Below, piece by piece: positions 53,333 through 62,357 of a DNA stretch of 64,000 bases; position 1 is the stretch's first letter, and each line of letters begins with the position of its first letter. Both the position numbers and the translations under genes were made by a program. This DNA comes from Paucibacter sp. KBW04 (lineage in GTDB: Bacteria > Pseudomonadota > Gammaproteobacteria > Burkholderiales > Burkholderiaceae_C), in the NCBI RefSeq assembly GCF_003852425.1, contig NZ_QAJN01000019.1, forward strand, positions 1 to 64,000, in the 5' to 3' direction. The notes below the pieces were generated by a model. That model was given only the letters and a program-made list of their open reading frames with translations. It was not told the DNA's origin and ran no database searches.

Positions 53333-54001
53333 ATGCATATCGAACCCGGCTTGATCGCCCCCGCCAAACTCTTGTTCGCGGCCGCGGCCGCCACCGCTGT
53401 GTTGGCCTGCTATGTGCCGCGCCTGCTCAAGCAGCCGGCGCTGGCCTTGCGCACCTTGCTGGCGGCACTGTTCTTCTCGGTCTTCATGCAGATCTTCCAT
53501 ATGAAGGCCGGGCCTTCGGAGTTGCATTTCCTGGGGGCCATCCCGCTCTATCTGAGCTTTGGATTTGTGCCCACGCTCTTGGGCCTGGCCCTGGGCCTGC
53601 TCTTGCAAGGCCTGGTGTTTGAACCGCAGGATCTGGTGCATCTGGCGGTCAACTCGCTGTCTTTGATGCTGCCCCTGATGCTGATGCATTACGGTCCGGC
53701 CCGCCGCCTGCTGGGCGACAAGGACAAGCCCGTCGGTGTGGCCACCCTGGTCAAGCTGGACACGGTTTTTTACAGCGGCGTTGTGGCCATGGTGGGCTTC
53801 TGGCTGGCCCTGGGTCAGACCCAAACCGCCCTTGCCGACTGGGCCAGTTTTGCCGCCGCCTATCTGCCTTGGTTGATTGTTGAGCCCTTGTTCACGCTGG
53901 CGATTCTGTGGCTGCTGCGCCCGGCCGGTGCCCTGCGCCGCTATGCCCTGGCACGCCTGTGCTTCGACTTCAGCCTGACTTCCCGAGCAGCCCAGGCGTG
54001 A
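53333..54001 (+). CDS. cbiM: CbiM-like cobalt ECF transporter permease
   Basis: A 222-residue membrane protein with about six hydrophobic segments. The preferred ATG gives MHIEPGLIAPAKLL, which matches the MHIPDG-type N-terminus of CbiM proteins, where the His is a metal ligand. AAGGAG precedes it. The B12 riboswitch upstream and the ring-synthesis genes downstream support cobalt uptake. No cbiN, cbiQ or cbiO gene is in the window, so partners would be elsewhere or the protein acts differently. Its stop overlaps the GTG start of cobM. Confidence 0.75.
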   Translation: MHIEPGLIAPAKLLFAAAAATAVLACYVPRLLKQPALALRTLLAALFFSVFMQIFHMKAGPSELHFLGAIPLYLSFGFVPTLLGLALGLLLQGLVFEPQDLVHLAVNSLSLMLPLMLMHYGPARRLLGDKDKPVGVATLVKLDTVFYSGVVAMVGFWLALGQTQTALADWASFAAAYLPWLIVEPLFTLAILWLLRPAGALRRYALARLCFDFSLTSRAAQA

Positions 54002-54825
54002 GCGAGCAGGAGGCAAGACCTGGCACCGTCTGGTTTGTCGGTGCCGGCCCGGGTGACCCGGATCTGATCACGGTCAAGGGTCGTGAGTTGATAGCGCGTG
54101 CTGGCGCCATTCTGTTTGCCGGCTCCCTGGTCGATGAGGCGGCCACGCGTTGGGCGCCGCCCGGCTGCGAGATCGCCGATTCCAAGGGCATGACGCTGGA
54201 GCAGATGTCGGCCTGGCTGATCGAGCGCGCCGCCAGGCATGAGACCGTGCTGCGCCTGCAGACCGGCGACCCGGCCCTGTACGGTGCGCTGATGGAATTG
54301 GTCCAGCCCCTGGACGCGGCCGGCGTGCCCCTGCGGGTGGTGCCCGGCGTGTCCTCGGCCATGGCCTCGGCGGCGGCGGCGGTGGAAACCTTCACCCTGC
54401 CGGAGCTGACCCAGAGCGTGATCTTCACCCGCGTCGAGGGCCGCACGCCCATGCCGCCGGGTGAGGACCTGGCGGCCCTGGCCGCGCACCGCTGCACCCT
54501 GTGCATCTTTTTGTCCATCACCTTGCTGGGCAAGGTCACGAGTGAGTTACGCGCCGCTGGTTGGGCCGAGGACGCGCCCATCTTGGTGGTGCACAAAGCG
54601 TCCTGGCCGGGTGAGCAACAGATCGTCCGCGCGACCCTGGCCGATGTGAAGCAGCGCTGCCGCGAGGCCGGCATCGTTAGCCAATCCATGATCATCGCCA
54701 GCCCCACCCTGGGCTCGCGCCACTGGCCTGAGCTGGCCAAGTCCAAGCTCTATGACGCCACGTTCACCCATAAATTCCGCCGCGCCTCGGCGCCTGCACA
54801 AACTGCTCAAGAAGAACAAGCATGA
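53998..54825 (+). CDS. cobM: Precorrin-4 C11-methyltransferase
   Basis: A 275-residue SAM-dependent tetrapyrrole methylase (CobM/CbiF). The GTG at 53998 overlaps the permease stop (GTGA). Motifs are FVGAGPGDPDLITVKG near the N-terminus, LQTGDPALYGAL near 90, VVPGVSSAMASAA and VIFTRVEGRTPMPPGE, all diagnostic of the C11 enzyme. It methylates C11 of (cobalt-)precorrin-4. The frame also opens further upstream, but that would sit inside cbiM. Confidence 0.93.
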   Translation: MSEQEARPGTVWFVGAGPGDPDLITVKGRELIARAGAILFAGSLVDEAATRWAPPGCEIADSKGMTLEQMSAWLIERAARHETVLRLQTGDPALYGALMELVQPLDAAGVPLRVVPGVSSAMASAAAAVETFTLPELTQSVIFTRVEGRTPMPPGEDLAALAAHRCTLCIFLSITLLGKVTSELRAAGWAEDAPILVVHKASWPGEQQIVRATLADVKQRCREAGIVSQSMIIASPTLGSRHWPELAKSKLYDATFTHKFRRASAPAQTAQEEQA

Positions 54826-55832
54826 CGACAACACATCTGCACGATTTTGAGACCGTGCTGCTGGTGGGCCATGGCTCCCGCGAGGCCGGGGCTAACGATG
54901 AAATCGAGCGCTTTGCGCAAGTCTGGCGCGCGCGTCAGCCGGAATGGCGCATCGAGGTTTGCTTTATCGAGTTCGCCCCGGTGATGCTGCACGCCGGCCT
55001 GCGCCGCGCGGCCCAGGGCGCCCAGCGGGTGCTGGTGTTGCCGCTGATCCTGAATGCGGCCGGCCACGTCAAGATGGACATTCCGCAAGCGATTGACTCG
55101 GCCCGCCTGGACTGCCCCGGCACCCAGTTCCTGTACGCCCCGCACCTGAGCGCCTGCGACCCCATCCTGGCCCTGCTCAAGCGCCGCCTGCGCCAGGCCA
55201 TGCTGAGCCTCGATATGCCCGACCCACACAGCACCGGCGTCGTGCTCCTGGGCCGTGGCGCCTCGGACCGCCAGGCCAATGGCGATGTAGCCAAGATGGC
55301 GCGCTGGCTGCAGGAAGAGGGGGACCATGAGCTGGTGGACATCGCCTTCACCGGCATCACCTTCCCGCGCCTGGAGCGGGTGGTGCAGCGTCAATCGATG
55401 CAGATGATGAGCCAGGTGGTGGTGCTGCCTTACTACCTCTTCAGCGGCACCTTGATCAGCCGCATTCAGCGCCAGGTCGAGCATCTGCGCCGGCAATACC
55501 CGCAGATCCGTTTCGCCCTGGCTGACTATTTTGGTGCCGAGAAAGAGATTTTCGAGCTGCTGGAACAGCGCGCCCAGGACCTGCGCGACGCGGCACCGGC
55601 CGCCCTGATGCCTTGCGACGGCTGCAAGTACCGCGAGATTGCCATCACCCTGGGTCACGGCGGCCACCACCATGGGCCGGAGGCGCACACGCATGATCAC
55701 GATCACCCACACGATCACCCACACGATCATGCCCATGAGCACTCGCACGATCACGCGCACGATCACGCGCACACGCATGCCCACGATCACGACCATGGCC
55801 ATGCCCACCCGCATGCGCATGCCCCCGCATGA
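54822..55832 (+). CDS. cbiX: Sirohydrochlorin cobaltochelatase, His-rich tail
   Basis: A 336-residue CbiX of the two-domain type. The first domain begins LLVGHGSREAGAND, with the catalytic His in GHGS near 17. The second runs from about residue 140 to 265 with LLGRGASDRQANGD and LPYYLFSGTLISRI. After residue 282 (CDGC) the last 55 residues are almost a pure His/Asp/Pro tract. This tail probably binds or stores cobalt, or guides metal to the active site. Cobalt insertion here marks the cobalt-early pathway. ATGA overlaps occur on both sides. Confidence 0.92.
   Translation: MTTTHLHDFETVLLVGHGSREAGANDEIERFAQVWRARQPEWRIEVCFIEFAPVMLHAGLRRAAQGAQRVLVLPLILNAAGHVKMDIPQAIDSARLDCPGTQFLYAPHLSACDPILALLKRRLRQAMLSLDMPDPHSTGVVLLGRGASDRQANGDVAKMARWLQEEGDHELVDIAFTGITFPRLERVVQRQSMQMMSQVVVLPYYLFSGTLISRIQRQVEHLRRQYPQIRFALADYFGAEKEIFELLEQRAQDLRDAAPAALMPCDGCKYREIAITLGHGGHHHGPEAHTHDHDHPHDHPHDHAHEHSHDHAHDHAHTHAHDHDHGHAHPHAHAPA
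55670..55830 (+). repeat. His-codon tandem repeat in cbiX
   Basis: A CAC/CAT-rich run with recurring CACGATCAC and GATCACCCACAC words encodes the His/Asp tail of CbiX. It is prone to length variation by slippage. Confidence 0.7.
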
Positions 55833-56533
55833 GCGCCGCCCTGCCCAATCTCAACACCGTCACCGAACAGCTGACCGCTGCGGGCCGCGCCATCGAGCAT
55901 GACTCTTTCGCGGTGATCGACCGCGAGGTCGGCCCGCATGTGTACGACGCCCAGCAATGGCCGGTGGTGCGCCGCATGATCCACGCCAATGCGGACTTTG
56001 ACTTCAACGGATTGACGGATTTTCATCCGCAGGCGGTGGCGGCGGGCGTGGCCGCCATTCGCAGCCGGGCCAGCCGCGTGGTGGCCGATGTGGAGATGAT
56101 TTGCGTGGGCCTCTCGCGCCCGCGTTTGAGCCATTTCGGCATCGTCGGCTATCAGTTCATCAGCGATGCGGATGTGATCGAGCGCGCCAGCGCCGAGGGC
56201 ACGACCCGCGCCGTGCAAGCCATGCGCAAAGCCCATGCCCATGGCTTGTTGAACGAGGCCATCGTGGGCATTGGCAATGCGCCCACCGCCTTGATTGAGT
56301 TGGTGCGGCTGATCCGCGAAGAGGGCGCCAAGCCCGCCCTGGTGGTGGGCATGCCGGTGGGCTTTGTCTCGGCGGCCGAGAGCAAGGATTTGATGGCCGA
56401 GCTGAGCGAGGTGCCCTGGATCGTCATCCGCGGCCGCAAGGGCGGCTCCACCCTGGTGGTGGCGGCCATCCACGCCTTGCTGGGCCTGGCCGAGGCGGAG
56501 GAACTGGCGGAGAAGGGCTTGCACCGGCCATGA
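55829..56533 (+). CDS. cobH: (Cobalt-)precorrin-8 methylmutase
   Basis: A 234-residue CobH/CbiC protein. It moves the methyl group from C11 to C12, forming (hydrogeno)cobyrinate. HANADFDFNGLTDFHPQAV, then VGVGNAPTALIEL-like IGIGNAPTALIELVRLI and VGMPVGFVSAAESKD, match the family. The conserved His of the active site is in RRMIHANADFD near 51. Start and stop overlap cbiX and cbiD by four bases. Confidence 0.93.
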   Translation: MSAALPNLNTVTEQLTAAGRAIEHDSFAVIDREVGPHVYDAQQWPVVRRMIHANADFDFNGLTDFHPQAVAAGVAAIRSRASRVVADVEMICVGLSRPRLSHFGIVGYQFISDADVIERASAEGTTRAVQAMRKAHAHGLLNEAIVGIGNAPTALIELVRLIREEGAKPALVVGMPVGFVSAAESKDLMAELSEVPWIVIRGRKGGSTLVVAAIHALLGLAEAEELAEKGLHRP

Positions 56534-57630
56534 TGGAAAAAACCGTCAAGCGCGGCACACGCACCGGCTTCACCACCGGCGCTTGCTCGGCCGCGGCCGC
56601 GCGCGCCGCCGTGCTGGGCCTGCTGAACGGTGGCGTGCCCGAGACGGTGGAATGCTTGCTGCCCAATGGCCAGCGGGTCAGCTTTGCCGTCAATGACGGG
56701 GTGTGCGATGGCTCGCAAGCCCACGCCATGGTGATCAAGGACGCGGGCGACGACCCGGACTGCACCGACAAAGCCCATCTGACCGCCGATGTGCGGGTGC
56801 GACCCGAGCTGCAGGGGCAGGTCTTGCTACTGGGCGGCTTCGGTGTGGGCACGGTCACCATGCCCGGCCTGGGCCTGGCCGTGGGCGGGCCGGCCATCAA
56901 CCCGGTGCCGCGTCAGAACATCGAGGACAACGTGCGCGAGGCGGGCGTGGCCCTGCTAGACGAGGTGGGGCTGGAGGTGACGATCTCGGTGCCGCAAGGC
57001 CTGGAGATGGCCAAGAAGACGCTGAACGCGCGCTTAGGCATCTTGGGCGGCATCTCCATCCTGGGCACCACCGGCATCGTCAAGCCTTACTCCACCGCCG
57101 CCTACCGGGCCAGTGTGGTGCAGGGCGTGCAGGTGGCCGGCACCACGGGTGCGGGCATGGTGGCCCTCACCACCGGTGGCCGCACCGAGAAGTTTGTGAT
57201 GGAAGAAATGCCTCAGCTGCCGCAAGCCTGTTTTGTGCAGATGGGCGACTTCCTGCGCTATGCCTTGGATGCCGCGGTCAAGGCCAAGCTGGGCCATGTG
57301 GTCATCGGCGGCATGGTGGGCAAGCTGACCAAGATTGCGCAGGGCGAGACCATCACCCATGCCGGCCGGGCCGAGGTGGATACCGGCTTGCTGGCTGAGC
57401 TGTGCGCCGGCATCGGCGTGCCCGCCGATGTTTGCGAGGACATCCGCAATGCCGAGACCGCGCGTTATGCCAGCGAGCGGGTCGAGGCCCTGGGTCTGGT
57501 GCTGGAGTTTCACCAGGCCCTGGCTGAGAAGGTGGTGCAAACCGTGCTGGGCCGCTACCCCGGCCGCTTCCGCCTGACCGTGCTGGTTTGTGATTTCGAT
57601 GGCCGCAAGCTGGCCGAGGCGCAGGGCTGA
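56530..57630 (+). CDS. cbiD: Cobalt-precorrin-5B C1-methyltransferase
   Basis: A 366-residue CbiD. The N-terminal RTGFTTGACSAAAARAA motif is diagnostic. GFGVGTVTMPGLGLAVGGPAINPVPRQ and LGILGGISILGTTGIVKPYS follow, and GDFLRYALDAAVKAK and VIGGMVGKLTKIAQG lie in the second half. It methylates C1 in the anaerobic (cobalt-early) route, which agrees with the CbiX gene. The ATG overlaps the cobH stop; the gap to cobL is 18 bases. Confidence 0.94.
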   Translation: MMEKTVKRGTRTGFTTGACSAAAARAAVLGLLNGGVPETVECLLPNGQRVSFAVNDGVCDGSQAHAMVIKDAGDDPDCTDKAHLTADVRVRPELQGQVLLLGGFGVGTVTMPGLGLAVGGPAINPVPRQNIEDNVREAGVALLDEVGLEVTISVPQGLEMAKKTLNARLGILGGISILGTTGIVKPYSTAAYRASVVQGVQVAGTTGAGMVALTTGGRTEKFVMEEMPQLPQACFVQMGDFLRYALDAAVKAKLGHVVIGGMVGKLTKIAQGETITHAGRAEVDTGLLAELCAGIGVPADVCEDIRNAETARYASERVEALGLVLEFHQALAEKVVQTVLGRYPGRFRLTVLVCDFDGRKLAEAQG

Positions 57631-57648
57631 AAGAGTACAAGAAAAACC

Positions 57649-59001
57649 ATGGATTCAATACAAGAAGATGTGATCGTCGGGGAGGACCTGACGTATGAAG
57701 GCCAGCGCTTCACCCGCGGGCCACGCTGCCGCGTCATCGGTGTGCTGGACGACGGTGCGGCCAGCCTCAGCAGTCTGGCCTTGGCTCATCTGCGAGAGGC
57801 CGAATGCGTCATCGGTGCGAGCCGCACCTTGGCTCTGCTGGAAGCTCAAATTGCGCCCACCGCCCAGCGTCTGGACCTGGGCGAAGGCCTGAGCCAGGTG
57901 CCCGAGTGGGTGAGGCAGGCACAGGCGCAGGGCCGGCGCTGCGTGGTCCTGGCCACGGGCGACCCGCTCTTCTTCGGCATCGCCAGCTATCTGGCGGCGC
58001 GGCTGTGTGTGGATGCGTTGGAGGTGCTGCCTAACTTGAGCACCGTGCAGATCGCTTGTGCCCGCCTGGGCCTGCCTTGGCAGTCCATCAAGCTGTGCTC
58101 CATCCATGCCCGTGATGCGGGCGAATGGCGGGTCGGGGCCGAGGCCTCGCATGGCCTCTACGAGCTGATGCAGACCCTGCGCTCGCATGAACGGGTCGCC
58201 GTGCTGACCAGCCCGGACAACAGCCCCGACCGCATCGCCCGCATGCTTTTGGCCGAGGGCCTGGGCGAGGAGTTTCAGCTCGCCGTGGCAGAGTCTCTGT
58301 GCCAGCCGGGTGAGCGGGTGCGCGCCGAGTTGAGCGCGGCCGAGGTCGCGCAGATGCGCTTTGCCGAGCTGAATATCGTGCTGCTGCTGCGCCTCAAGCC
58401 CCGGCCCCGGCCCGTGCTGCTGGGCTTGGCGGACAGCAACTATGAACAGCGCCAACCCGAGAAGGGCTTGATCACCAAGCAGGAGGTGCGGGCCGTCTCG
58501 CTGGCGCGCATGCAGCTGCGTGCCGACAGCATCGTCTGGGACATCGGCGCGGGCTCCGGTTCGGTGGGCCTGGAGGCCGCGCGCCTGTGCAGCGAAGGCC
58601 ATGTCTACGCCATCGAGAAGAACGCAGAGGACTTCGCCATTGCCGGCCGCAATCACCGCGCCATGGCACTCTCCAACTACAGCTTGCAGCAGGGCAGGGC
58701 GCCGGAGGGCTTGGATGCCTGGGCGGACCCGGACGCCGTCTTCGTCGGCGGCTCGGGCGGCGAGTTGGCCCAGCTGATCGCACGCATCCTGGCCCGGCTC
58801 AAGCCCCAGGGCATGCTGGTGATGAACTTCGTCACGATAGAAAACTTGGGCACGGCGGTCGAGGCCTTGAACGCTTCTGGCGCTCAGTGGGACGTCCTGC
58901 AGCTGCAGGCCTCGCGCAGCAAACCCATCCTGCATATGCATCGCATGGCGGCCGAGAACCCGGTGTGGATTGTCTGCGCGCAGAGCGGGGCCAAGCCATG
59001 A
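57649..59001 (+). CDS. cobL: Precorrin-6Y C5,15-methyltransferase (CbiE-CbiT fusion)
   Basis: A 450-residue fused enzyme. The CbiE half (about 20-230) has ECVIGASRTL, LATGDPLFFGI and VLPNLSTVQIACARLG. The CbiT half (about 260-430) has the SAM-binding WDIGAGSGSVGLEAARL, and VFVGGSGGEL further on. Together they methylate C5 and C15 and decarboxylate the C12 acetate chain. A short gap separates it from cbiD, while the stop overlaps the cobI start. Confidence 0.93.
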   Translation: MDSIQEDVIVGEDLTYEGQRFTRGPRCRVIGVLDDGAASLSSLALAHLREAECVIGASRTLALLEAQIAPTAQRLDLGEGLSQVPEWVRQAQAQGRRCVVLATGDPLFFGIASYLAARLCVDALEVLPNLSTVQIACARLGLPWQSIKLCSIHARDAGEWRVGAEASHGLYELMQTLRSHERVAVLTSPDNSPDRIARMLLAEGLGEEFQLAVAESLCQPGERVRAELSAAEVAQMRFAELNIVLLLRLKPRPRPVLLGLADSNYEQRQPEKGLITKQEVRAVSLARMQLRADSIVWDIGAGSGSVGLEAARLCSEGHVYAIEKNAEDFAIAGRNHRAMALSNYSLQQGRAPEGLDAWADPDAVFVGGSGGELAQLIARILARLKPQGMLVMNFVTIENLGTAVEALNASGAQWDVLQLQASRSKPILHMHRMAAENPVWIVCAQSGAKP

Positions 59002-59780
59002 GCGCGCAAACCGGACGTTTGATCGGCGTTTCGCTAGGCCCCGGCGATGCCGGCCTGATCACCCGCCGTGCCTGGGCTCAGCTGCAGCGCGCCGAGCCGC
59101 TGTGGACCTACCCCTTGCGCTCGCTCAAGACCGAGAGCTATGCCCTGGCCATCGCCCACCGTTCGGGCTTGCCCCTGCCGGCGGACGCCCAGGCCCTGGT
59201 CTTCCCCATGACGCATGACGCCGAGAAGCTGGCCCGCGCCTGGCTGCGCGCGGCGGCCCAGGTTTTGCCGGTGCTGCAAAGCGGGCGCGATGTGCTCTTC
59301 CTGGTCGAGGGCGATGCCTCCACCTATGCCACCTTCGGCCATCTGGAACGCACGCTGCGCGGGCTGGCGCCCGAGCTTCAGGTCGAAATCATTCCCGGCA
59401 TCACCAGCTTCCATGCCTCCTGCGCGCGCCTGCAAATCCCCTTCTCGGAGCAGGACGACACGGTCGCCATCGTGCCCGCCGCTTACGGGGTGGAGATGGT
59501 GGAGCGCTTGTTCGACGACTTCGACACCCTGGTGCTGATGAAGGTCAAACCCTTGATTGACGAGCTGGTCGATCTGCTTGAGCGCCGCCAGCTGCTGGAC
59601 AAGAGCTGCTTTGTCGAAAAAGCCGGCTCGCCCGAGGAGCGGGTGCTGCGCGGGGCCGAGCTGCTGAGCCTGCGTGGAGCCAAGGTCAATTACCTCTCCT
59701 TGCTGCTGGTCAAGAACGACCAAAGGCTTCGCGGCGAACGCGTCAAGGGCTGCAAAAAGAAAGCATCGATCACCGCATGA
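58998..59780 (+). CDS. cobI: Precorrin-2 C20-methyltransferase
   Basis: A 260-residue CobI/CbiL. GVSLGPGDAGLITRRAW begins the methylase fold. VEGDASTYATFGHLE is the second SAM-contact motif. IIPGITSFHASCARL and VLMKVKP follow, as in C20 enzymes. It makes (cobalt-)precorrin-3. The ATG overlaps the cobL stop, and the stop overlaps cbiG. Confidence 0.92.
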   Translation: MSAQTGRLIGVSLGPGDAGLITRRAWAQLQRAEPLWTYPLRSLKTESYALAIAHRSGLPLPADAQALVFPMTHDAEKLARAWLRAAAQVLPVLQSGRDVLFLVEGDASTYATFGHLERTLRGLAPELQVEIIPGITSFHASCARLQIPFSEQDDTVAIVPAAYGVEMVERLFDDFDTLVLMKVKPLIDELVDLLERRQLLDKSCFVEKAGSPEERVLRGAELLSLRGAKVNYLSLLLVKNDQRLRGERVKGCKKKASITA

Positions 59781-60535
59781 ACACCTCTCATCACTCCCAG
59801 GCTGCGGCCCCCGTCCGCACCGTCCTCGTCGCCATCACCAAGCATGGGGCCGCTCAGGTGGCCAAGCTGGCGGCCCAGCTGCCGGAGGCCGAGCTTTGCG
59901 TCTCCGCCAAATTCGCCGCCCAGATGGCGGGTTTGGCAAATCCGCTGCAGGTCTATGCCGGTGCCTTCAAGGACGAGATTGGCGCGCTGTTTGAGCGCTT
60001 CGATCAAGTCGTCTTTTTCGTCTCTTTGGGCGCCGTCGTGCGCCTGATCGCCCCGCATCTGAAGAGCAAGGACGAGGACCCCGGCGTCGTGGTGGTGGAC
60101 GACGCGGGAGAGTTCGTCATCCCCGTGCTGTCCGGCCATGTGGGCGGCGCCAATGCCATGGCCTTGGAGATCGCCGCGCTGCTGCAAGCCACGCCGGTGC
60201 TGACCACGGCCTCCGATGTGGGCAAGACCATTCCCGTCGACATCCTGGGCCGCGAACTGGGCTGGACGGTGGAAGCGCCCAAGATCAATATCACCCGGGT
60301 TTCGGCCCATGTGGTGAACGAAGAGCCGGTCGCCTTTGTGCAGGAGGCGGGCAGCCCGAACTGGTGGACCCGGCCCACGCCCCTGCCATCGAACATCCAC
60401 TGCTTCAAGCAGTTGGTGGATGTGGACCTGGCCCGCTACAAGGCCGTGCTCTGGGTGACCAACGCCGAGGTCAGCCCTCAGCTTTGGCAGCGCCTGCAAG
60501 AGCGCCTCGTGGTCTACCGGCCGCCGCTGTTGTGA
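59777..60535 (+). CDS. cbiG: Cobalt-precorrin-5A hydrolase, CbiG N-terminal/central
   Basis: A 252-residue protein with the N-terminal and central CbiG domains. VFFVSLGAVVRLIAPHLKSKDEDPGVVVVDD is seen in parts, and LSGHVGGAN is the diagnostic central motif. TTASDVGKTIPVDILG follows. It opens the lactone of cobalt-precorrin-5A and releases acetaldehyde. The C-terminal CbiG/CobE domain, fused in many species, is a separate overlapping gene here. Confidence 0.9.
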   Translation: MNTSHHSQAAAPVRTVLVAITKHGAAQVAKLAAQLPEAELCVSAKFAAQMAGLANPLQVYAGAFKDEIGALFERFDQVVFFVSLGAVVRLIAPHLKSKDEDPGVVVVDDAGEFVIPVLSGHVGGANAMALEIAALLQATPVLTTASDVGKTIPVDILGRELGWTVEAPKINITRVSAHVVNEEPVAFVQEAGSPNWWTRPTPLPSNIHCFKQLVDVDLARYKAVLWVTNAEVSPQLWQRLQERLVVYRPPLL

Positions 60536-60945
60536 GGCTAGGGATTCGCTTGACCTTGGGCCTGGGCTGCGATCGCGGCACGCCGCCCGAGACCTTGGCG
60601 CAGGCGGTGGACCAGGCCCTGGCCCGCCTGGGCTGCCTGCCCTCCCAGGTCAGCGGCGCGGCCAGCATCGATCTGAAGGCCGATGAACAAGGCTTGCTGC
60701 GCCTGGCCGAGCAACGTGGTTGGCCGCTGCAGTTTTACAGCGCGGCCGCGCTGGCGGCGGTGGCTGTGCCCAACCCTTCGGAGACGGTGCGGCGCTACAC
60801 CGGCACGCCCTCGGTCAGCGAGGCCGCGGCCTTGTTGCTGGGGCAGGGGGAACTGGGCGATTTGCTGCTGGAGAAGTTCAAACATCAAGGCGCCGACGGC
60901 CGCAATGCCACCGTCTCGGTGGCCAGGGATAGACGCGAGGAATGA
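60532..60945 (+). CDS. cobE: CobE/CbiG C-terminal domain protein
   Basis: A 137-residue protein starting at GTG 60532, which overlaps the cbiG stop (GTGA). LGLGCDRGTPPETLAQAVDQAL, then AASIDLKADEQGLLRLA and NPSETVRRYTGTPSVSEAAALL, are the CobE/CbiG-C pattern. Its role in corrin synthesis is accessory and not well defined. A longer frame from 60364 lies within cbiG and is not preferred. cobJ starts four bases after its stop. Confidence 0.9.
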   Translation: MRLGIRLTLGLGCDRGTPPETLAQAVDQALARLGCLPSQVSGAASIDLKADEQGLLRLAEQRGWPLQFYSAAALAAVAVPNPSETVRRYTGTPSVSEAAALLLGQGELGDLLLEKFKHQGADGRNATVSVARDRREE

Positions 60946-60949
60946 AGCA

Positions 60950-61951
60950 ATGACAGAACAAAAAGAACAAGCGCAGGCCGGCAAGATCATGCTGGTGGGC
61001 ATAGGCCCGGGCAGCGTGGAGCATATGACCCAGCGCGCCCGGGATGCGATTGCCGAGGCCGATGTGGTGATCGGTTATGTCACCTATATCAAGCTGGTGG
61101 CCGATCTGCTGGAGGGCAAGGAGATCATCCGCAAAAGCATGACGGAGGAGTTGGACCGCGCCATCAGCGCGCTCGAAGCGGCCGAGGCCGGCAAAAAAGT
61201 GGCCTTGATCTCCAGCGGCGATGCGGGCGTTTACGGCATGGCCGGGCCGACCTTCGAGGTCTTGTTCCAGGCGGGCTGGACGCCCGAGCACGCCGTGCAA
61301 ATCGAGATCATCCCCGGCGCCTCGGCCCTGAACAGCTGTGCCGCCCGGGTCGGTGCGCCGCTAACCCATGATTTCTGCGCCATCTCGCTGTCCGATCTGC
61401 TGACGCCCTGGCCGACGATTGCGCGCCGCCTGGACGCCGTGGCCTATGCCGACTTTGTGGTGGCGCTCTACAACCCCAAGAGCGGGCGCCGCACCCGCCA
61501 GATCGTCGAGGCCCAGCGCCTCTTCCTGCGCCACCGTCGGCCTGACACGCCGGTGGCCATCGTCAAGAGCGCCTACCGCCGGCGTGAGCGCATCGAGTTC
61601 ACGACCCTGGACCGCATGGCCGAGGCCGATATCGGCATGCTGTCGACCGTGCTGATCGGCAATAGCAATACCTTTGTGCGCCACGGCCTGATGGTGACGC
61701 CGCGCGGCTATGCCAATAAATACGATTTGGAGGAGGGCGGCAGCACGCTGGCGGGCGAGAAGGCGGGCCGCTCCCTGAGCACCGGCTTGCTGGGTTGGCT
61801 GGAGAACATACAGGCTGAGCACGCGGCCGGCGCCACGCTGGAGGCCCTGGCCTTGCAGCACCAACTGCCGCTGGACTATATCCGTGCCACCCTGAGCGAG
61901 CCGCTTGAGGAGGCTCCCAAGATGATGGAAGAGGAGAGCACGAGCGAGTAA
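60950..61951 (+). CDS. cobJ: Precorrin-3B C17-methyltransferase
   Basis: A 333-residue CobJ/CbiH. MLVGIGPGSVEHMTQRA, DVVIGYVTYIKLV, ISSGDAGVYGMAGP and IIPGASALNSCAARVGAPLTHDF define the family. VALYNPKSGRRTRQI follows. It methylates C17 with ring contraction. The C-terminal 75 residues go beyond the methylase fold and are acidic at the end. It is the last gene of the operon; a second riboswitch starts about 30 bases later. The ATG at 60950 is preferred over an upstream start that would run through cobE. Confidence 0.93.
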   Translation: MTEQKEQAQAGKIMLVGIGPGSVEHMTQRARDAIAEADVVIGYVTYIKLVADLLEGKEIIRKSMTEELDRAISALEAAEAGKKVALISSGDAGVYGMAGPTFEVLFQAGWTPEHAVQIEIIPGASALNSCAARVGAPLTHDFCAISLSDLLTPWPTIARRLDAVAYADFVVALYNPKSGRRTRQIVEAQRLFLRHRRPDTPVAIVKSAYRRRERIEFTTLDRMAEADIGMLSTVLIGNSNTFVRHGLMVTPRGYANKYDLEEGGSTLAGEKAGRSLSTGLLGWLENIQAEHAAGATLEALALQHQLPLDYIRATLSEPLEEAPKMMEEESTSE

Positions 61952-61979
61952 GAAAGACCAGGGATTGATCCACCAGCTG

Positions 61980-62205
61980 CCAGGTGCTTGCGTCCGCTTT
62001 TGAAGGCGATGCGAGTTAAACGGGAATGGGGTCAGGTCTTGCCACCGCTGCAAGACCGCATGCCCCGACTGCCCCCGCAACGGTAGGCGAGTGCGGTGTC
62101 CTCTGGGTGCGCGCAGCCCTTGCGCCAGCACCAGCCACTGAGCTTGTATGCAAGCTTGGGAAGGCGAGGCCACAAGACTCGCGAGTCCGGATACCGGCCT
62201 GCAGC
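61980..62205 (+). ncRNA. Cobalamin riboswitch 2
   Basis: GTTAAACGGGAAT (about 62015-62027), CTGCCCCCGCAACGGTAG (about 62069-62086) and the B12 box AGTCCGGATACCGGCC (62184-62199) are in the right order. It precedes the BtuB-type receptor gene by about 150 bases and should shut it off when cobalamin is abundant. Confidence 0.92.
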
Positions 62206-62357
62206 CTACGCGCCAGCGCCCTTTGTGCGCTTGGCCTTTAAAACGACCGCCCACGGGGTGTTGGACGGAGCTTGGCCTGCGCCTATCGCTGCTCTTTTGC
62301 GCTGCGCAGCCCTGTTCTCGTGCCATGTAGGCGGTCATTGATTGAACTGCTTTGAAC
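62206..62357. other. Leader between riboswitch and btuB
   Basis: A 152-base leader without a gene. The expression platform should be here. No terminator was identified with confidence, so control at translation initiation is possible. Confidence 0.35.

Noticed and set aside
54807-55820. 337-aa minus-strand frame
   Set aside because: Shadow of cbiX, including the antisense of its His-rich tail.
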